Origin: Hungatella sp. UBA4396
Lineage (GTDB): Bacteria > Bacillota > Clostridia > Lachnospirales > Lachnospiraceae
Assembly (NCBI GenBank): GCA_002389905.1
Contig: DGRE01000008.1
Span: 1-64,000 of the forward strand
DNA: 64,000 nucleotides
Direction of reading: 5' to 3'
In this document: positions 16,494-27,765 of the stretch, piece by piece
How the letters are laid out: every line of letters starts with the position of its first letter
Position numbering within the stretch: the first letter of the stretch is position 1
The notes under the pieces: generated by a model
The model's database searches: none
What the model saw: the letters and a program-made list of their open reading frames with translations, nothing else
Told to the model about the DNA's origin: nothing
Program-made: the position numbers and the translations under genes

Positions 16494-18149
16494 TCCAGAG
16501 CACTGATGATGGAGCATGACAGCTCCGTACGGGCCAAGACAAACCTTCTTCCCATCTATTTTTGTATTTTTATCATTGGATAGCAGGAGATTCCAGCTAT
16601 CCATTTTTTCATCCAGTTCTGCTTCCCGGAATTCTCCGGTAAAGTTTGCCAGAACCAGCAGGCATTCTCCCCCATGGCTTCTCTTATAGGCAAATAACCC
16701 TTTGTCCTCCAGAAGCACCGGCTCATAAGTTCCTTCGCTGATTACATCATATTCTTTCCTCAGCTCAATCAATTTCTGATAATAATAAAAAATAGAATCC
16801 GGATCAGATAAGCTTTCCTTTACATTAATGCGGTCACTGTTGCTGTTGGCCCTGATCCAGGGAGTGCCCGTAGTAAATCCTGCATGTTCCTCCGGCCCCC
16901 ACTGCATGGGAGTCCTTCCGTTATCTCTGGAACGTTCTCCCAATATCCGGTAAATGTCCTCTTCCTTTTGCCCCTGCTCCTTTAATATCTCAAAATAATT
17001 GAGGCTTTCCACATCCCGGTACTGGGAAATATCCGTGAAATCCCCATTGGTCATGCCGATTTCCTCTCCCTGGTAAATGTAAGGGGTTCCCCTCATCCCG
17101 TGAATGACAGCAGCCAGCATCTTGGCACTCTCTTTCCGGTATGTTCCGTCATCACCGAACCGGGATACAGCCCTGGGCTGGTCGTGATTGCACCAGAACA
17201 CTGCATTCCAGCCATTTCCCTGAGCCATACCGGTCTGCCAGGTATGAAAAAGGTCTTTTAATTCTTCAAAGTCGTAAGGCATCAGGGACCACTTGTCTCC
17301 TCCCTTGTAATCCACCTTTAAATGATGAAAATTAAAGCACATCTTCAGTTGCTTTTCTTCAGGAGCAGTATATTGGATGCAATGGTCCATGGTTGTGGAG
17401 GACATCTCCCCTACGGTAATTATATCTTCCGAATCCAGTCCCGTATCCTCCACCATTTCCCTTAAGTATTCATGAATCCGGGGACCGTCGGTATAAAACC
17501 GGCGGCCATCCCCTTCCTCATCGTTTTCCCACTGGTCAGGCTTTGATACCAGATTGATGACATCAAACCGGAATCCTTTGATTCCCTTTTCTTTCCAGAA
17601 CCCTATGACCTTTTTCACCTCTTCCCGCACAACGGGATTATCCCAGTTTAAATCCGCCTGGGTCCGGTCATAGAGGTGGAGATAATATTTCCCCAGCTCC
17701 TCCACGTACTCCCATGCACTGCCGCCGAATTTAGACTGCCAGTTGGTGGGCGGATTTCCCGCCTCACCATCCCGGAAGAAATAGTAATCCTGAAACTTCT
17801 TTTCCCCTTTCAAAGCTCTCTGAAACCACTCATGACTGGTGGAGGTGTGGTTAAAAACCATATCAAGCATCAGGGCCATTCCACGCTCTTTTGCCTCTGC
17901 TACCAGCCGTTCCAAGTCCTCCATGGTACCGAACACAGGGGCGATCCGGTAATAATCCTGGATATCATAGCCGTTATCATTTTGAGGAGACAGGAAAAAT
18001 GGAGTCAGCCAAAGATAATCCACACCCAGCTTTTTTAAATAATCCAGCCTGTCAATGATTCCCTTTAAATCTCCGATCCCATCGCCATTGGTATCCTGAA
18101 AGGACTTGGGATAGATCTGATACACACATGATTTCTTGAAATTCTGCAT
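16470..18149 (-). CDS. treC: Trehalose-6-phosphate hydrolase (GH13), 559 aa
   Basis: Splits the trehalose 6-phosphate made by the PTS into glucose and glucose 6-phosphate. GH13 landmarks: [19 protein letters not shown] at residues 13-31, DMVFNHTS, the nucleophile Asp in [12 protein letters not shown] (about 195-206), acid/base Glu in ITVGEMSS and [14 protein letters not shown]. Sequence alone does not separate it from oligo-1,6-glucosidase; its place directly behind a trehalose-type EIIBC and a TreR-like regulator decides. Start ([10 protein letters not shown]) is one base after treP stops. Convergent and overlapping with mntP by 24 bases. Confidence 0.9.
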   Translation of the reverse strand: MQNFKKSCVYQIYPKSFQDTNGDGIGDLKGIIDRLDYLKKLGVDYLWLTPFFLSPQNDNGYDIQDYYRIAPVFGTMEDLERLVAEAKERGMALMLDMVFNHTSTSHEWFQRALKGEKKFQDYYFFRDGEAGNPPTNWQSKFGGSAWEYVEELGKYYLHLYDRTQADLNWDNPVVREEVKKVIGFWKEKGIKGFRFDVINLVSKPDQWENDEEGDGRRFYTDGPRIHEYLREMVEDTGLDSEDIITVGEMSSTTMDHCIQYTAPEEKQLKMCFNFHHLKVDYKGGDKWSLMPYDFEELKDLFHTWQTGMAQGNGWNAVFWCNHDQPRAVSRFGDDGTYRKESAKMLAAVIHGMRGTPYIYQGEEIGMTNGDFTDISQYRDVESLNYFEILKEQGQKEEDIYRILGERSRDNGRTPMQWGPEEHAGFTTGTPWIRANSNSDRINVKESLSDPDSIFYYYQKLIELRKEYDVISEGTYEPVLLEDKGLFAYKRSHGGECLLVLANFTGEFREAELDEKMDSWNLLLSNDKNTKIDGKKVCLGPYGAVMLHHQCSGSGTHQML

Positions 18150-19559
18150 TTACTGAACTCCCTTCTTCTTCCCAAAAATAACGGTAATGATAAACGGTAC
18201 TGCAATGGCAATCAGCATACACAGTCCAAAGGCAGCCATGTGCTTAGGCTGAATGGACAGGATTCCCGGAATCCCTCCCACTCCGATGGAGTTAGCCATA
18301 ACATTCATTCCCACAGAAACGGTTGCTGCCAGAGCGGAACCGGTCATAGCTGCCAGGAAAGGATAGCCTCTCTTTAAATTCACACCAAAGATAGCCGGCT
18401 CTGTAACTCCCAGGTAACAGGAGATGCAGGCAGGAACGGAAACCTGCTTTGCTTCCTTGTTTTTTTTCTGAAGATAGATCATGGCCAATACGGAAGAGCC
18501 CTGGGCTATGTTGGATAAAGCAATCATAGGCCATAACATGGTTCCGCCGAATTCAGCCATCAACTGTAAGTCAATGGCATTTGTCATATGGTGAAGCCCT
18601 GTAATGACAAGGGGAGCATAGACAAAGCCGAATAAGGTTGCAAACAGCCAGCGGAAGCTGGAGGTAAGCCCTGCATAAACAACTTTTGAAATCCAGGAGC
18701 CAATGGTCCAGCCAATGGGTCCTACCACGGCATGAGCGGCAATGACTGCCAGAAGCAGGGAAAGAAAGGGAACCACGATCATGGAAACTGCCTGAGGCGT
18801 GATTTTATTTAAGAACCGCTCCAGATAAACCAGCACAAAGCCTGCAAGAATGGCCGGAATTACCTGTGCCTGATAGCCGACCATTCCCATTTTTACAAAA
18901 CCAAAATCCCAGAACGGGACTTCTGCCCCTGAGGCCATGGCATATGCATTTAGAAGCTGGGGAGAAACCAGGGTCAGACCCAGAACAATTCCCAGTATCT
19001 GGGTCGTTCCCATCTTTCTTGTGATGGACCAGGTGATTCCAACAGGCAGGAAATGAAAGACAGCCTCACCGATGAGCCACAGAAAGCTGTGAACGCCGGC
19101 CCAGAAGACGGATGCCTGAATAAGGGTCTCGGTTCCGCCATTGATGAACTTGATCTCTCCGATGATGTTGCGGAATCCCAGAATCAGACCGCCCACGATA
19201 ATGGCAGGAATTAAGGGAGCAAAAATCTCCGCAATATCCGCCACCGCCCGCTGCAAAAGATTCATGTTCCCCTTTGCCTCACTTTTTACCGCTTCCTTGG
19301 ATACCCCTTCTATGCCGGATACTGCGGTAAAATCATTGTAAAACGATTGTACATCATTTCCGATAATGACCTGAAACTGCCCTGCCTGGGTAAAGGTCCC
19401 CTTAACGCTTTCAAGGGCTTCGATCTTTTGCGTATCCGCTTTGTCCACATCGGCCAATACAAAACGCATCCTCGTTATACAGTGGGATACTGCGCTGATG
19501 TTCTCCTTCCCTCCCACATACTCCAATAGTTTTTTTCCGTCGCTCTCATACTTTCCCAT
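18150..19559 (-). CDS. treP: PTS trehalose-specific EIIBC, 469 aa
   Basis: An N-terminal EIIB domain (residues 1-85) with the phosphorylated Cys in AVSHCITRMRFVLAD, then an EIIC domain of about ten membrane helices (from about residue 105). There is no EIIA domain; it would rely on a glucose-type EIIA elsewhere. It imports and phosphorylates trehalose. The start at MGKYESDG is chosen because AGAGGAG lies 7 bases upstream; the longer frame runs into the promoter leader. Confidence 0.9.
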   Translation of the reverse strand: MGKYESDGKKLLEYVGGKENISAVSHCITRMRFVLADVDKADTQKIEALESVKGTFTQAGQFQVIIGNDVQSFYNDFTAVSGIEGVSKEAVKSEAKGNMNLLQRAVADIAEIFAPLIPAIIVGGLILGFRNIIGEIKFINGGTETLIQASVFWAGVHSFLWLIGEAVFHFLPVGITWSITRKMGTTQILGIVLGLTLVSPQLLNAYAMASGAEVPFWDFGFVKMGMVGYQAQVIPAILAGFVLVYLERFLNKITPQAVSMIVVPFLSLLLAVIAAHAVVGPIGWTIGSWISKVVYAGLTSSFRWLFATLFGFVYAPLVITGLHHMTNAIDLQLMAEFGGTMLWPMIALSNIAQGSSVLAMIYLQKKNKEAKQVSVPACISCYLGVTEPAIFGVNLKRGYPFLAAMTGSALAATVSVGMNVMANSIGVGGIPGILSIQPKHMAAFGLCMLIAIAVPFIITVIFGKKKGVQ

Positions 19560-19624
19560 ACCAATACTCCTCTCCACACATGTTTTCACGCTCAATTAAA
19601 CTTATACGTTATAATCACATTCAA

Positions 19625-19653
19625 ACTATAGCATATACGTATATGTTTGTCAA
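19625..19653 (-). promoter_or_regulatory. treP-treC promoter with TreR-type operator in the spacer
   Basis: On the minus strand TTGACA (19653-19648), 17 bases, TATAGT (19630-19625). The spacer holds the perfect palindrome CATATACGTATATG (19632-19645). The same core occurs in the same place in the treR promoter, so repressor binding would block polymerase directly. Confidence 0.85.
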
Positions 19654-19671
19654 CATGTAGGGGAAATCTTT

Positions 19672-20385
19672 TTACAGCTTCCGGCGGGCAAAATCCACGA
19701 ACTTAAACTTGTCCGGCCTGTGGCGGGATTCCGTATATTGAAACAGGGTGGAATCCTCCAGATACGTATAGCTTTTCACCACCACTACCATATCATAGAT
19801 TCCCATATCCAGCAGGCGGTAATCCTCATCCGCGGCACTGTGTACCGTGATTTCCTTCATGGCAAATCCGATTTTAAGCCCCAGCTCCTGTTCCAGATAT
19901 TCATAAACAGAATCCTTGGCAGCCCGCAATGGAAGGTTTTCCACCACCTTTCTGGAAAAGTAGTCTTTGTCAATGATGATCTTTTCCCCCTCGATTTCCC
20001 GGACCCGTTCCAGCAGATAAGCCTCATCCTCTGGTCCGATCTGCAGGGCCTCCATCAGCTTTTTATCATTTTTTACAATTTCTAAGTTCTCCACATAGGT
20101 TTTGGGCTTTGAATCAGAAAACCGGTAGATTTCTTTAAAGCTGGCAATCTCTGAAACCGGGAAATGAAACTTATTCTTGCCCAGGACTTCTGCCGCTTTT
20201 CCTCTGGACTTTTTGATATATCCATCCTGGACCAAAAGCTCCAGAGCCTTGCGGACAGTGTCACGGGAGGCATGATAGGTTTCCATCAGATCTCCCTCTG
20301 CCGGGAGCTTATCGCCGGGCCGGTACTCTCCCCGTTCTATTTTTTCAAGAAGCTGTTTATATAGATTTTTGTATTTACTTTCCAT
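19672..20385 (-). CDS. treR: GntR-family trehalose operon repressor, 237 aa
   Basis: N-terminal GntR winged helix (residues 1-70: LYKQLLEKIERGEYRPGDKLPAEGDLMETYHASRDTVRKAL) and a C-terminal UTRA effector domain (about 90-237). TreR-type proteins bind trehalose 6-phosphate and release DNA. Start chosen at MESKYKN, with GAGGAAA upstream; the longer frame begins 33 bases earlier. It is transcribed in the same direction as treP-treC but from its own promoter that contains the same operator, so it is likely autoregulated. Confidence 0.9.
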   Translation of the reverse strand: MESKYKNLYKQLLEKIERGEYRPGDKLPAEGDLMETYHASRDTVRKALELLVQDGYIKKSRGKAAEVLGKNKFHFPVSEIASFKEIYRFSDSKPKTYVENLEIVKNDKKLMEALQIGPEDEAYLLERVREIEGEKIIIDKDYFSRKVVENLPLRAAKDSVYEYLEQELGLKIGFAMKEITVHSAADEDYRLLDMGIYDMVVVVKSYTYLEDSTLFQYTESRHRPDKFKFVDFARRKL

Positions 20386-20439
20386 TAATTTGTTTCCTCG
20401 CTTTATCTGGCTTTGCACTTGATACAGGCAGTCTCTTTC

Positions 20440-20468
20440 ATTTTAACATATACGTATATCTTAGTCAA
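20440..20468 (-). promoter_or_regulatory. treR promoter with the same operator in the spacer
   Basis: TTGACT (20468-20463), 17 bases, TAAAAT (20445-20440) on the minus strand, with ATATACGTATAT (20448-20459) centred in the spacer, the same layout as at treP. Confidence 0.83.
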
Positions 20469-20527
20469 ATAAAGGAGAGGTTATACGAAAAACAGGTCAA
20501 AGACCAGATATACCGGAGCATAAGGTC

Positions 20528-21355
20528 CTAAAAAGCCATCGTATCAGTCACTACGATCTGGCCTCCTCCCATCTCCGGGCCTGCCAAACCTGTATTCTCA
20601 ATGTTTCCCTGGGGCGTGATGTTTCCCGTATCCTTTATATCATACTCCTCTTTTAACTGGCGGTAATGCCGGTATCCTCTGATATAGGCTTCATCCGACC
20701 TCCCCTCCATTTCAAGAGCCTGGTCTGAACCGTACCGTCCTCTCCGGTGGCGGTCCTTTTCCAGCCTTGCATGCTCTGCTTTATGGTCTTCCCGCTTTTT
20801 TTCCGCATTTCTTTTCCGGATGGCAGCCAGTTCTTCCTGATTCAACCGCCTGATTTTCCTGCCTCCTCTGGATAAAAGCTTTTTCAGGGAACGGAGAGCC
20901 CGTCCGGCTTTTACCCTCTCTTCCGTTTCTCCGTAGACAGCCGTCATCTGAAGGTCTCCGATGCTTCTCTGGATATCAGCCATAACAGCCTGTACTTGTC
21001 CCTTGGAACGGGCTGATGCCATGCCTGTATAATGGCGGGATACGGAAATAACGCTTTTCTTTCCCATTTTTTTAATGGGATCGTCCTTTTCACCTGACGT
21101 TCTGTCAAGCAGCCCTATGTGCTCTGAAAAGCTTCCAGGGGACCTTATCCCATTTGCAGCAGTCTCTTTTTCTCCCTGCACTTTCCAGTAGGAAGCCGCT
21201 GACTGCCAGCCTTCGGAAAGCTTTACCTGATCCGTCCTTGTCTGTTCCGTTAATATGGCGGTTAAGTCCTCTCCGGTTTTTTCTGCACTTTTTACGGAAC
21301 GGACGTTGTCCCAAGAAGCCTGTGTGCTTCCTCTGACCATCTGCGTCTGGTTCAT
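20528..21355 (-). CDS. Basic, charged hypothetical protein, 275 aa
   Basis: I do not recognise a family. No signal peptide or membrane helix. The N-terminal 100 residues are polar (MNQTQMVRGSTQASWDNV), residues about 100-165 contain RHYTGMASARSKGQVQAVMADIQRSIGDLQ, and residues 165-215 form a strongly basic, probably coiled-coil helix (GGRKIRRLNQEELAAIRKRNAEKK). The C-terminus is Gly/Asn-rich. The start has GGGGGAGG close upstream. It stands alone, divergent from the HD-GYP gene. A nucleic-acid- or envelope-associated structural role is possible but unsupported. Confidence 0.6.
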   Translation of the reverse strand: MNQTQMVRGSTQASWDNVRSVKSAEKTGEDLTAILTEQTRTDQVKLSEGWQSAASYWKVQGEKETAANGIRSPGSFSEHIGLLDRTSGEKDDPIKKMGKKSVISVSRHYTGMASARSKGQVQAVMADIQRSIGDLQMTAVYGETEERVKAGRALRSLKKLLSRGGRKIRRLNQEELAAIRKRNAEKKREDHKAEHARLEKDRHRRGRYGSDQALEMEGRSDEAYIRGYRHYRQLKEEYDIKDTGNITPQGNIENTGLAGPEMGGGQIVVTDTMAF

Positions 21356-21661
21356 AATACCTCCCCCTCTCTTTTATATTCTCTGCATGCTGATGTTCTT
21401 CATATTGTTCTTATATTTCATATCGGCATATTTTATAAAATATAAAGTGATTTGTAACAATCTTATGTCAACTCTTTCGTTTTTCCGTAACCAAAACCTA
21501 CAGGTGTCTTACTTCAAAATAAAACATATAATTACATACTTATGGGTAAAAAAACGGCTTTTCTTACCTTTATTAGAAAAAACTGTATTTTTTTGTCAAA
21601 ATATGGTATGATGTGACATATTAAAGTTTCAGAATGGTGATTTCACCAGGAGGATTTACAA
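21356..21661. other. Divergent intergenic region, 306 bases
   Basis: AT-rich, between the basic hypothetical gene and the HD-GYP gene. It has a possible -10 (TATGAT near 21606-21611) before the AGGAGG of the HD-GYP gene. I see no RNA gene, repeat or riboswitch in it. Confidence 0.3.
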
Positions 21662-22993
21662 ATGAGAATGCAATATACAAATACTTTAAATAATAAAAGT
21701 ATTATCGGAATCATGCGCCGCTTTTGCAGCAATATCGAACCCCGGCTTACGGAACACGGTTCCCGGGTGGCTTATATCGTTTTCCGAATGCTTCACAAAG
21801 CAGGATTGTGTTCCGCCATGGAGCTGCGTGACTTATGCCTTCTCGCTCATATCCATGATATCGGAGCATACAAAACCGAGGAAATCTCCAGGATGCTTCA
21901 ATTTGAAACCCAAAACGTCTGGGGACACTGCTCCTATGGTTATCTGTTTATCCGGTATTTTTCTCCGCTTAAAAAGCTGGCTCCCTCAATCCTCTTTCAC
22001 CATTCAGCCTGGAACTTACTGGAACAACAGGAAGAACTGACTCCTTCCATCAGAAATGCAGCCCAGATCATTCACATTGCAGACCGGATCGATGTGTCCA
22101 TGTCAGTGGAAGGCAAGTCCTGGAAGGATACCCGGAAATCACTGATCAAAGGAAAAGGAACAGCCTATGCACCTCACCTGGTGGACTTAGCCGCAAAGAT
22201 CAACCTCACCCAGGCCATCGAAGAAGAACAGAGAACAGACCCGGATTATTTTGACTTTTTGACCAGCATCCCCCTTTCCACCGAAGATACTACAGACTAT
22301 TTAAAAATGCTGGTATTTCTCATAGACTTCCGAAGCTCTTACACAGCTACCCACACCATAACCACCACCAGCATCAGCTATGAACTGGCCCTGCTGCTGA
22401 ATCTTCCAGAATCCCAGATCAACCAGATTCTCTGCGGCTCACTGCTTCACGACTTAGGGAAAATAGCCATTCCTTTGGAAATCCTTGAATTTCCGGGAAA
22501 ACTGAGCTCCCAGGCCATGTCCATTATGATGACCCATGTAGACCTTACCGAAGAAATATTCGGGGGAGCCATTGATGAGACCATTCAGCGGATTTCCCTG
22601 CGCCACCATGAGAAGTTAGATGGCTCCGGTTATCCCAGAGGACTTACCGCCAAAGAACTTACTATGGCAGAGCGCCTCGTAGCCATCGCCGATATCATAA
22701 GCGCCCTCACTGGAAAAAGAAGCTATAAGGATTCCTTCTCAAAGGGTAAAATCATAGCCATTCTCACTAATATGAAAAACTCGGGCCTTTTAGATTCTTC
22801 CATCGTAGATCTGACCGTGGAAAATCTGGATAAGATTCTTGAAGCTACAGCCGACCGATGCAAGCCCATACTGAACGTATATTCCAAGCTCAATGACGAG
22901 TACGAATCTCTTCATCAGTTACATAATATAGAAGAAAAGCTGCATTTTATCCTTTCTCTCCAGGACCCGGAATTTGGACCGGTGTGGCCCTAA
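21662..22993 (+). CDS. Tandem HD / HD-GYP domain protein, probable c-di-GMP phosphodiesterase, 443 aa
   Basis: Residues 20-190 hold a first, HD-type domain (CLLAHIHDIGAYKTEE, LFHHSAWNL). Residues about 215-400 hold an HD-GYP domain with CGSLLHDLGKIAIP, MTHVDLTEEI, and the HHEKLDGSGYPRGL signature, the full set of metal ligands of HD-GYP phosphodiesterases. No membrane segment or receiver domain is present, so its input may be the first HD domain itself. Start has AGGAGG 8 bases upstream. Such a protein could oppose the diguanylate cyclase encoded near 41 kb. Confidence 0.85.
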   Translation: MRMQYTNTLNNKSIIGIMRRFCSNIEPRLTEHGSRVAYIVFRMLHKAGLCSAMELRDLCLLAHIHDIGAYKTEEISRMLQFETQNVWGHCSYGYLFIRYFSPLKKLAPSILFHHSAWNLLEQQEELTPSIRNAAQIIHIADRIDVSMSVEGKSWKDTRKSLIKGKGTAYAPHLVDLAAKINLTQAIEEEQRTDPDYFDFLTSIPLSTEDTTDYLKMLVFLIDFRSSYTATHTITTTSISYELALLLNLPESQINQILCGSLLHDLGKIAIPLEILEFPGKLSSQAMSIMMTHVDLTEEIFGGAIDETIQRISLRHHEKLDGSGYPRGLTAKELTMAERLVAIADIISALTGKRSYKDSFSKGKIIAILTNMKNSGLLDSSIVDLTVENLDKILEATADRCKPILNVYSKLNDEYESLHQLHNIEEKLHFILSLQDPEFGPVWP

Positions 22994-23000
22994 AAAAAGC

Positions 23001-23029
23001 GGCTGCCGCAAAATGAATTTGCGGCTGCC
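23001..23029. terminator. Terminator between HD-GYP and tyrS genes
   Basis: GGCTGCCGCAAA and TTTGCGGCTGCC form a 12-base stem with one mismatch, flanked by AAAAAAA and by a T-rich stretch, so it can serve both convergent genes. Confidence 0.7.
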
Positions 23030-23045
23030 ATTACTATTTCTTTAT

Positions 23046-24269
23046 TTATTTTACAGTCACTCTTACAAATTTCTTCTTTCCCCTCTTCACCACAAGACCC
23101 TGGCCGGATAACTGCTCTTTGGTAAAAACTGCCTTAATATCGGAAACAGCTTCTCCTTCCACAGTCACGCCGCCCTGCTCCACGTTTCGTCTTGCCTCGG
23201 AACGGGTGGAAGCCAGTCCGGATTTCTGAAGAATGGTCAGAATATCCACATTTCCCTCACTAAAATCCTCTTCTTCCAACTCACAAGTGGGCATGTTCTC
23301 CGCATTGCCGCCGGCAAACAACTCTCTGGCGCTCTTTTGTGCCTTTTCTGCCTCTTCCTCCCCGTGAACTAAATTGGTCAGCTCATACGCCAGGATTTCT
23401 TTTGCCTGGTTTAACTGGCTGCCCTCCCACTGGTCCATTTCATCAATCTGCTCGACAGGCAGGAAGGTCAGCATACGCAGACACTTTAATACATCCGCAT
23501 CGCCGATATTTCTCCAGTACTGGTAGAAATCGAAGGGAGATGTCTTTTCAGGGTCAAGCCACACGGCTCCTGACTGGGTCTTACCCATCTTCTTGCCTTC
23601 GGAATTTAACAGCAGGGTGATGGTCATGGCGTGGGCATCCTTGCCTAATTTCCGGCGGATCAGCTCCGTTCCTCCAAGCATGTTGCTCCACTGGTCATCA
23701 CCGCCGAACTGCATGTTGCAGCCGTAGCGCTTGAATAACTCATAAAAGTCATAGCTCTGCATGATCATATAGTTGAACTCCAAAAAGCTTAAGCCCTTTT
23801 CCATACGCTGCTTATAGCACTCAGCTGTCAGCATCCGGTTGACGGAGAAATGAGGTCCTACTTCCCGGAGGAAATCAATGTAGTTTAATTCCAGGAGCCA
23901 GTCTGCGTTATTGACCATCAGGGCCTTTCCTTCGGAAAAATCAATAAAACGGCTCATCTGCTCTTTAAAGCAGTCACAGTTGTGCTGGATAATTTCCTCT
24001 GTCATCATCTGGCGCATATCGCTGCGGCCTGAGGGATCTCCCACCATGCCGGTTCCCCCGCCGATCAGGGCGATAGGCTTGTTTCCAGCCTCCTGAAGGC
24101 GCTTCATCAGGCATAATGCCATAAAATGTCCTACGTGCAGACTGTCTGCCGTGGGATCAAAGCCAATATAAAATATGGCTTTCCCTTCGTTAACCATTTT
24201 GCTGATCTCTTCTTCGTTTGTGACCTGGGCGATCAGCCCTCTGGCCTTTAACTCCTCATAGATTTTCAT
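23046..24269 (-). CDS. tyrS: Tyrosyl-tRNA synthetase
   Basis: Class I synthetase (407 aa). The HIGH box appears as HVGHF in [12 protein letters not shown] and the KMSKS box as KMGKT in [14 protein letters not shown]; residues about 345-407 form the C-terminal S4 RNA-binding domain ([19 protein letters not shown]). The KMGKT form and the length fit the TyrZ-like bacterial branch. It stands alone behind a Tyr T-box. Confidence 0.95.
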   Translation of the reverse strand: MKIYEELKARGLIAQVTNEEEISKMVNEGKAIFYIGFDPTADSLHVGHFMALCLMKRLQEAGNKPIALIGGGTGMVGDPSGRSDMRQMMTEEIIQHNCDCFKEQMSRFIDFSEGKALMVNNADWLLELNYIDFLREVGPHFSVNRMLTAECYKQRMEKGLSFLEFNYMIMQSYDFYELFKRYGCNMQFGGDDQWSNMLGGTELIRRKLGKDAHAMTITLLLNSEGKKMGKTQSGAVWLDPEKTSPFDFYQYWRNIGDADVLKCLRMLTFLPVEQIDEMDQWEGSQLNQAKEILAYELTNLVHGEEEAEKAQKSARELFAGGNAENMPTCELEEEDFSEGNVDILTILQKSGLASTRSEARRNVEQGGVTVEGEAVSDIKAVFTKEQLSGQGLVVKRGKKKFVRVTVK

Positions 24270-24299
24270 GCTGCATCTCCTTTTCTCTTTTTGGGAAAA

Positions 24300-24590
24300 A
24301 AAATAAGCCCCGTCCTGTCAAAAGGACGAGGCCAAAGTCTCGTGTTACCACCTTAAGTTTATAAACAGCTCGCGCTGCTTACCTCTTTGAGTACCCATGG
24401 ATACTCTAGCACAATAACGGGTGCGGGAATCCGTCACAGCCTACTGGGCAATTCTGCCGTTGGGTGTGAAGCTCAAAGATGTATTCACAATCCGCTTTCC
24501 ATGCGCCTCTCATCAGCCGGCTGCTTTCTGTCTGGTCCCTGGTATTGCTACTTGTTCTTATCAAAGCTTTTTCTTAGTTATGAAATTATT
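24300..24590 (-). promoter_or_regulatory. T-box riboswitch of tyrS, Tyr specifier
   Basis: T-box AAGGTGGTAACACG at 24354-24341, followed by a terminator whose arms are GCCTCGTCCT (24332-24323) and AGGACGGGGC (24315-24306) with a T-run. In stem I the sequence GTGAATACATC places a TAC codon at 24483-24481 in the usual GAA-XYZ-A context; TAC is a Tyr codon, matching the downstream gene. AAGTAGC on the 5' side fits the specifier-loop partner motif. Confidence 0.92.
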
Positions 24591-24633
24591 GATTAGTATA
24601 GGAGGTTTTTTCCCTTTTGTCAAGGACTTTTCC

Positions 24634-25986
<1,353 letters not shown>

Positions 25987-27594
25987 TCAGCTGTTTTCAC
26001 TGTTACCCAGTTCTTCGTCAACAGCTTTCCTGACGGCAGTTACCCTTAAGCCGTATATGACCTGTACATTATTTCCCTTTTTTACCACTCCGTTGGCTCC
26101 AGTCCCATTTTTCAGAACTTCATCCTGAACCAGATCCGGATTTGTGAGAATCAGACGCAGACGGGTAAAGCAGTTGTCCACCTTTTCAATATTTCCGGCA
26201 CCGCCTAATGCCTCCACAATCAAGGCTGCGTCCACATCTTCCCCGGCTTTTCCATCTTTCTCAGCGGCCACCTTTTCCTTATACTCTGCTTTGGAATGAA
26301 GCTTCATTTCCATGCCTTCTGTTTCACGTCCCAAGGTCTTTAAATTCAGTTTTGTTATAACAATGCGGAATATGGCGTAATAGATCACAAAAAATCCAAG
26401 TCCTATCACAATGTACATGGGCCAGCCAGTTTTTTGGATTCCGAGAGGAACGTTAAAAAGCAGGAAATCCAGAAAACCGTTGGGACCGATGGCGCGGACA
26501 TTTAAGATATTGAGAACCACCATGCTCAGTCCGCTTAAACCGGCATGAACAGCAAACAGGACAGGAGCCACAAACATAAAGGAAAATTCAATAGGCTCTG
26601 TAACGCCTGCAATAAAAGAAGTAAATGCGGCAGGAATCAAAATTGCCTTTATCTTGTTGCGGTTTTCCGGCCTGGCCGTATGATACATGGCAAGACATGC
26701 GCCCATTAAGCCGAACATCTTGGAAATTCCCCTTGCATCCCATATCACGGACTTAGACAGGATTTCAACAGCAGGGTCTGCAATTTCCGCATAATAAATG
26801 TTTCTGGCCCCTTCAAACACCTGTCCTCCTATGGTTTCAACGCCTCCCAGGGAGGTGTATAAAAACGGGGTATACACAAGGTGGTGAAGACCCGTAGGAA
26901 TGAGAAGCCGTTCCAGAGCGCCGTAAATAAAGATTCCAAAGTTGCCGGAACGGTTGATAAATCCGCCCAGGCTTGTAATTCCCAACTGGACAAAAGGCCA
27001 GACATAGGTCAGCACAACTGCCAGAAAAACAGTTACAGGGATCAATACGATGAATACAAATCTGGAGCCTCCGTAAATCTGGAAGGCATTCTGGAATTCT
27101 GTTTCACAGAACTTATTATGGACGACAGCAGTTACAATTCCAAGAATGATTCCCAGGAACACCCCCATGTCCAGAATCTGTACGCCCAGAACCAGGGCCT
27201 GTCCCGTTCCTCTTAAGGACTCTCCTGTAAACATAATTCCTGTCAGGGTCATGAATTTGTTCATGGCATTGATGAATACCAGAAATCCCAAAAGAGCCGT
27301 AAATCCTGCCTCAGATTTTTTCTTCCCCGCAAGACCGGCTGCAAGTCCCACACAAAAGATCAGTCCCAGGTTATTTAAAATAGCCACCAGGGAGCCGGAT
27401 AAAATGGTGCCAAAGCCTTTTGTTACCGGGTTGTCCAAAAAGGGCAGAAGCTCCAGCAGCTTTGCATTGGTAAACAAGTTTCCGACAGCGATTAAAATAC
27501 CTGCGATAGGCAGAATCAAAACCGGGATGAACATGGCCTTTGAAAAGCGCTGCAATTGATCCATCACTTTCTCTTTCATTGTCTTTTCCTCCAA
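25987..27594 (-). CDS. PTS alpha-glucoside EIICB, 535 aa
   Basis: An EIIC membrane domain (about ten helices, residues 1-420) followed by a EIIB domain (about 455-530) with the phospho-Cys in KVDNCFTRLRLIL. The order C-then-B and the pairing with a GH4 enzyme match MalP/GlvC/AglA-type maltose or alpha-glucoside transporters. No EIIA. First gene of the catabolic pair; the terminator behind rpiR separates it from the upstream regulator. Confidence 0.9.
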   Translation of the reverse strand: MEEKTMKEKVMDQLQRFSKAMFIPVLILPIAGILIAVGNLFTNAKLLELLPFLDNPVTKGFGTILSGSLVAILNNLGLIFCVGLAAGLAGKKKSEAGFTALLGFLVFINAMNKFMTLTGIMFTGESLRGTGQALVLGVQILDMGVFLGIILGIVTAVVHNKFCETEFQNAFQIYGGSRFVFIVLIPVTVFLAVVLTYVWPFVQLGITSLGGFINRSGNFGIFIYGALERLLIPTGLHHLVYTPFLYTSLGGVETIGGQVFEGARNIYYAEIADPAVEILSKSVIWDARGISKMFGLMGACLAMYHTARPENRNKIKAILIPAAFTSFIAGVTEPIEFSFMFVAPVLFAVHAGLSGLSMVVLNILNVRAIGPNGFLDFLLFNVPLGIQKTGWPMYIVIGLGFFVIYYAIFRIVITKLNLKTLGRETEGMEMKLHSKAEYKEKVAAEKDGKAGEDVDAALIVEALGGAGNIEKVDNCFTRLRLILTNPDLVQDEVLKNGTGANGVVKKGNNVQVIYGLRVTAVRKAVDEELGNSENS

Positions 27595-27724
27595 TATGAA
27601 TATTTCATTAACTCTTTTTCATTCCACGTGAAATTCATATCCGTATTATAGTCGCCGGCCCAGCCTTTGTATATACTTTGGAAGGGGATAGGAACCTGTT
27701 ATTCCAGATAGTAACCAGTTTCAA

Positions 27725-27765
27725 AAAAGGCCCCGGAGCCGTCCTTTCAGACGTACCCGGAACCT
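27725..27765 (-). terminator. Terminator after the RpiR gene
   Basis: On the minus strand a GC-rich stem (GGTTCCGGG with CCGGGGCC, plus an inner GTC/GAC) ends in TTTTTT. It separates the regulator from the PTS operon downstream on the same strand, implying that the PTS genes have their own start (TATAAT near 27648 on the minus strand). Confidence 0.75.
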
